Part shown: in pieces, positions 59,784 through 64,000 of the stretch
How positions within the stretch are numbered: the stretch's first letter is position 1
How the letters are laid out: every line of letters begins with the position of its first letter
From: Piliocolobus tephrosceles
Lineage: Eukaryota > Chordata > Mammalia > Primates > Cercopithecidae
NCBI RefSeq assembly: GCF_002776525.5
Contig: NC_045439.1
Coordinates: forward strand, 122,275,226 to 122,339,225
DNA: 64,000 nucleotides
Reading direction: 5' to 3'
Notes under the pieces: generated by a model
The model's input: the letters and a program-made list of their open reading frames with translations, nothing else
Databases searched by the model: none
Told to the model about the DNA's origin: nothing
Position numbers and translations under genes: made by a program

Positions 59784-60264
59784 GTGGAACTTTTAGAGTC
59801 TAATATTGTCCCAAAGAAGATCCTTATGTTTTGGTAGGCATGGATATTCTGGACACCCTGAAGGTGTGCTGCAGCGTGGAGAATGGGTGCACATCAGCAC
59901 CACCAGCGTCTCTGTTAAGCAGAATACTGTGCATGGGTATTACTCCCTGGTGGGGAATTCTGTGCAACTGTTAAGAATCCCAGAGGAGAACTCTAAACAC
60001 CTCGCCAACTTCTACCAAGGTTCCTAGATCTGGCAGGTTTCTAGATCTGGTAGGAGGTTTTGCCCAAACCCAGCTGTCAGTGTATGAGTTTGGTGAGACA
60101 GACAGAGCACTTGTGCAACATGTCAGGCAAAGCAACTTTGGTACTCCCAGGCAGGCAGTAAGGGCCAACAGAAGTCTAGGATCCATGATGTGCTGGTCCC
60201 CCAAGGCTCAGGGAAGCTGCCCAGGGTGAATGCAGTCTTATCTGTATGTGCTCTACTTTACATC

Positions 60265-60685
60265 TGATATAGTTTGGATATTTGTCCCCTCCAAATCTCA
60301 TGTTGAAATGTGATCTCCAGTGTGGAGGAGGGGCCTGGAGGGAGGTGTTTGGGTCACAGGGATGGATCCCCCATGAATGGCTTGGTGACCTCCCAGTGGT
60401 AATGAGTGAGCTCTCAGCTATTAGTTCACGTGAGATCTGGTCATTTTAAAGAAACTGGTGCCTTCTCCTTTCTCTTTTGCTCCCTGTCATGCCATGTGAC
60501 ATGCTGCCTTCCTCTTTGCCTTCCACCATGAATGGGAGCTTCCTGAGGACCTCACCAGAAGCTGAGGAGATAGATGCGGGTGCTAGGCTTCTTGTAGAGC
60601 CTGCAAAACTGTAAGACAAATGAATTTCATTTCTGTATAAATTGCACAGATATTCCTTTATAGCAACACAAAATGGACTGATATA
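60265..60685 (+). mobile_element. MaLR (MST-type) solo LTR
   Basis: It runs TGATATAGTTTGGATATTTG to ATGGACTGATATA, with GGGAGGTGTTTGGGTCACAG and the full middle section that the copy at 53253 lacks. The flanking 5-mers (ACATC, GCACC) are only weakly similar. Confidence 0.85.
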
Positions 60686-60723
60686 GCACCACTACTGAGG
60701 GACCCTGAAAGCATTCTGCTCTG

Positions 60724-61022
60724 TTTTTTTTGTTTTTTTTTTTTGAGACAGAGTCTCGCTCTGTTGCCCAGGCTGGAGTGCAGTGGCACAGTCTCGACTC
60801 ACTGCAACCTCCACCTCCTGGGTTCATGCCATTCTCCTGCCTCAGCCTCCCGAGTAGCTGGGACTACAGGAGCCCGCCACCACACCCGACTTTTTTGTAT
60901 TTTTAATAGAGATGGGGTTTCACCATGTTAGCCAGGATGGTCTCCATCTCCTGACCTCGTGATCCACCCACCTTGGCCTCCCAAAGTGCTGGGATTATAG
61001 ACATGAACCACCGCACCCGGTC
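60724..61022 (-). mobile_element. AluY/S
   Basis: This is a minus-strand Alu flanked by perfect TCTGCTCTG duplications (60715-60723 and 61023-61031). The tail is T8-G-T12. Confidence 0.93.
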
Positions 61023-61382
61023 TCTGCTCTGGTTTTATACCTCAGAGACCACTTGGATTGATGAGCCAAGCATTGCAGGCTGTTCTAGGAATGACAGAGA
61101 CAAAGCCTGGGCTATTCTGGGCATTTCCTCCTATCTCAGAATGTTACATTCTCTGTACATTCTGCCCAAGAATTGCAAGCAACAGAGGGTCAGCCAAGGC
61201 TATTTGTGGGCTTGTCATCCTGTCTGGTTGAAGGATCCTTCAGCACCAGCCAACTCTCTCTCCTGGTTCCATGTTCACTCTGCTACTTTCTAATTATTAC
61301 TCCAGGTTGGAGGGATGGATGATGGACAACACCTTTTCTCATCACTGGAAGGGCATGTTCCCCACTGAAACTGAATCCACTG

Positions 61383-61682
61383 TTTTTTGTTTGTTTGTTT
61401 GCTTTTGTTTTTGAGACAGCATCTGGCTCTGTCGCCCGGGCTGGAGTGCACTGGTGCAATCTCAGCTTACTGCAACCTCTGCCTCCTGGGTTCAAGAGAT
61501 TCTTCTGCCTCAGCCTCCCAAGTAGCTGGGATTGCAGGTGCGCACCACCATGCCTGGCTAATTTTTGTGTTTTTAGTGGAGATGGGGTTTCACCATGTTG
61601 GCCAGGCTGGTCTCGAGCTCCTGACCTCAAGTGATCCACCTGCCTTGGCCTCCTAAAGTGCTGGGATTACAGGCGTTAGGCC
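61383..61682 (-). mobile_element. AluS, 5' end shortened
   Basis: This is a minus-strand Alu with a (TTTG)n tail. Its right end stops at GATTACAGGCGTTAGGCC, so most of the usual CACCGCGCCC is missing. AATCCACTG lies at 61374-61382 and 61683-61691 as target duplication. Confidence 0.92.
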
Positions 61683-61758
61683 AATCCACTGGGTTTTGAG
61701 ACTCAGTCAGTTTCATGTGTGTTTAGGTTATTTAGCTGCATTCCGAAAGTCTCTGAAC

Positions 61759-61864
61759 CAGTCAGCCAGGAGCTTGGATATCAAGACCTTGGAGGGAATT
61801 TGATGCTTAAAAACTGGCACCAAACTCCCTCCAAGGTCTTGATATCCAAGCTCCTGGCTGACTG
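61759..61864. repeat. Near-perfect hairpin, 44-bp arms
   Basis: Left arm 61759-61797 and right arm 61826-61864 are perfect reverse complements over 39 bp. One mismatch and four more pairs extend the stem inward, leaving an 18-base loop (61803-61820). Arms begin CAGTCAGCCAGG and end CCTGGCTGACTG. I recognise no transposon family in the arms. If transcribed from either strand, the RNA would fold into a long stable stem. Confidence 0.97.
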
Positions 61865-62377
61865 ATCTGAGAGCCACACCAGGGGTCAGGCCCCTGTGGG
61901 CCCAGCCTGAAACTGGCAGTCAGATCTCACAGGCTTCAGGAGCACTAGGACCCCACCCAGAGGTGGTCCTGAAGCTGAGCTGAAGGCCCAGGGGATGGGC
62001 TATGCAAGCTGATTGCTCACTGTGAGTAGCAAGAGGTGAGCGTTGCTGGGACTCTAGAGTTCAGCAACAAAGTGTTGCTTTCACATGAGGGTAGCATGAG
62101 ACAAACCTCTGACTGGAGAGGGCAGCAGGGGTGGAAGGGAGATGCGGGGTCAGTTTTATCTACAGTTTCTGGTTTGTCTGCTGTTCCTGAAGAGGTGATG
62201 AGAAAGAGACTTTTGGGCTGTTTCCAGGAGGAGCTCTGATAAATTCGAGCAGCGAGGAGGCCCCCTCCCTGCTCAGGATTCAGTTTCTGTCCAGTTTTCA
62301 AGGTGGGTGGTTCCCATGAAGCATAGCAGGGCAGGATATGGGGGAGAGCCTTGGCTCATAGTGCACAAGTATTAAAT

Positions 62378-62677
62378 TTTTTTTTTTTCTTTTTTTTTGA
62401 GATGGAGTCTCGCTTTGTCACCCAGGCTGGAGTGCAGTGGCACGATCTCCACTCACTGCAAGCTCTGCCTCCCAGGTTCACGCCATTCTCCTCCCTCAGC
62501 CTCCCGTGTAGCTGGGACTACAGGCACCCACCACTGTGCCCAGCTAATTTTTGTATTTTTAGTAGAGACGGGGTTTCACTGTGTTAGCCAGGATGGTCTC
62601 GATCTCTTGACCTCGTGATCCACCCATCTCGGCCTCCCAAAGTGCTGGGATTACAGGCGTGAGCCATCGTGCCTGGC
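62378..62677 (-). mobile_element. AluY
   Basis: This is a minus-strand Alu with two T runs separated by C at the tail, AluY-type GCAAGCTCTGCCTCCCAGG, and CTCGATCTCTTGACCTCGTG. It ends GCCATCGTGCCTGGCC. Confidence 0.92.
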
Positions 62678-64000
62678 CTTATATTTTAAGCTACATGATA
62701 TTCATACAGTACTTCCATATAAACCTTAACTGTACTTGTTGCAAGGATGCACCGTTTTCCTCACGAGCAGATTCTAATTAATCAACAATATGCTGATTAA
62801 GCGTCTGCAGGAGAAGCCCTGTGCTAAACACTGTAGAAAATTAAAGATTTACAGCATAAACTTCATCTTTGCACTCAAGGAATTTACAAGCTAGCTGAGG
62901 AAACAGGACACATCAACGAAACACCTAGAAAACAACTGCCAAAAATAGTGCTAAACTAAGTGGGATTCATTGGCACCTCTTTTCCACCCTTGCACTACAT
63001 CTTCCCCGCAGAGTGGCTCAACCTTGCCCCAGTTGGCAGAACTCTGGGAGCACGAGGCAGATCGTATGAATCTTCTCTCCAGTGTCCCACTCATTCTTTA
63101 CCCCATGGAACATAGTCACTGTTGGTAAATAGTTCCTTGGCACCCCTTCACTCCTTCCCACAGGGCTCAGTGGACTGGTGTGGGGGAGAGTGTGCGGGTG
63201 ATGAGGGGAGGAGGTGGTTTTGTGTGGATATATCCAGAAAATGGACCCTGCAAAGGCAATCATGCTAGATAAAAATAGCTTTAATTTCTTAGGTTGTCTT
63301 CTGTTAAAATGGAATGGGTCTGGTTAGTTGGAGGAGTCAGATATCTCTTGTTAAATTGATAAGCATCTGCTGAATCTCATTCATGCAGAAGGAAGACAAA
63401 AGGCCATCAGGAGACCTGGGTGTGACCTTCTTGGGGCTCTTCTGGTTGCCTAGTAGCTTTTCCATATTCTCTCGGTACGTCTTTATATCCATGTCTTTTC
63501 AATATACATTTCTCCCTAGTCGTGCTGATGCTTGTGTGACTGTCATCATCTGTGTATGATCCTCTGAATTAGACAGGTTCAAGAGAGTGACAAAAGTATT
63601 ACTGGAACCTACTTTTGCTATTAGGCCAGCCTTTCTCAACAGGATTTCCAGGAAAGAATTAAGGTCTACAGAATATTATTTGAGTGACCGTCTTCTCAGT
63701 TTCCCTAGGATGTGACATAACTAGTTCCATTCTAGAAGAAGGAGAAATATAAGCTAATTCATTACATAAAATAGACGCTTTTGGGCATTAGGGTTTAATT
63801 TTCTCATGGAACCCAGATTGAGAAGGGCTGCTCTGGGTCCTTGTCCAAGGGTCTCAAGCAACATCAGAGCTCCCTCCTTTTCTTGGCCTGCCTCAGTTGC
63901 TACAACTGATCCATAATGACTTTTTGAGTCATGAGTTTGACAGTGTACACTAAATGTAATTGGAGTTCAAAGGAGAGACCAAGGCCCTGTAGGGGGTAGT

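Larger units (their letters stand above)
45297..64000. other. Post-gap region, no coding exon recognised
   Basis: No exon with splice sites and a recognisable protein is seen on either strand. It is repeat-rich. Intervals I cannot classify are 45297-45692, 46449-46867, 52826-53247, 53578-54528, 54955-55257, 57086-58375, 58723-59490, 59784-60264, 61032-61373, 61865-62377 and 62678-64000. If correctly placed it would be intron 4 or further upstream of ADAM10, but the gap breaks that evidence. It looks somewhat richer in GC than the left part. Confidence 0.7.

Noticed and set aside
33922..64000. Search for ADAM10 exon 4 on the minus strand
   Set aside because: I found no stretch encoding the expected residues before codon 162 with splice sites on either side of the gap, so it is not annotated.

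Overview
This window is primate genomic DNA. It carries five internal coding exons of one gene on the minus strand, embedded in large AT-rich introns that are filled with Alu, LINE-1, L2, MIR, hAT and endogenous-retrovirus LTR copies. The exons encode an ADAM-family metalloprotease that I identify as ADAM10: a prodomain segment with its inhibitory cysteine, a furin site RKKR, two NxS/T sequons, and the first part of the zinc-binding motif [10 protein letters not shown]. Exon lengths, phases and residue numbering agree with ADAM10 residues 162-392 (exons 5-9 in the usual numbering). Several young-looking AluY copies (21656, 25229, 28500) show features I associate with Old World monkey AluY, and a LINE-1 at 41.3 kb has intact ORF1 and an ORF2 open up to a gap. 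Together these suggest a cercopithecid such as a macaque or baboon rather than human; this is inference from remembered consensus features. Layout: ADAM10 is transcribed right to left. Exon 5 is at 33821-33921, exon 6 at 14406-14555, exon 7 at 12267-12359, exon 8 at 9033-9216 and exon 9 at 1919-2082. All five have consensus splice sites, and joined they form one open frame. Intron 5 (14556-33820) is dominated by about 15 kb of old LINE-1 lying in the same orientation as the gene, with Alus, a MaLR LTR and a MER1-type DNA transposon nested in it. Further upstream (33922-45196) lies AT-rich intron with a composite inverted duplication, a tail-only retro-insertion and the young plus-strand LINE-1. 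At 45197-45296 there is a run of exactly 100 N, which cuts the LINE-1 inside its reverse-transcriptase domain. The rest of that element is not on the other side, so the run is a placeholder for missing sequence and not a measured length. From 45297 to 64000 I find no recognisable coding exon, so ADAM10 membership there cannot be shown. That part holds an ERVK-like solo LTR, a nearly full-length but broken minus-strand LINE-1 (46868-52825), two MaLR LTRs, an LTR7-family solo LTR with perfect 5-bp target duplications, an old L1M fragment, many Alus and a near-perfect 44-bp-arm hairpin at 61759-61864. There is no sign of a new multi-gene system. Most long open frames are Alu or LINE-1 translations. 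The items most worth a second look are the hairpin at 61.8 kb, the composite inverted repeats at 34.7-35.1 kb, the 135-bp tandem duplication at 11.0 kb, the tail-only insertion at 38.4 kb, and the gap that truncates a possibly young LINE-1.
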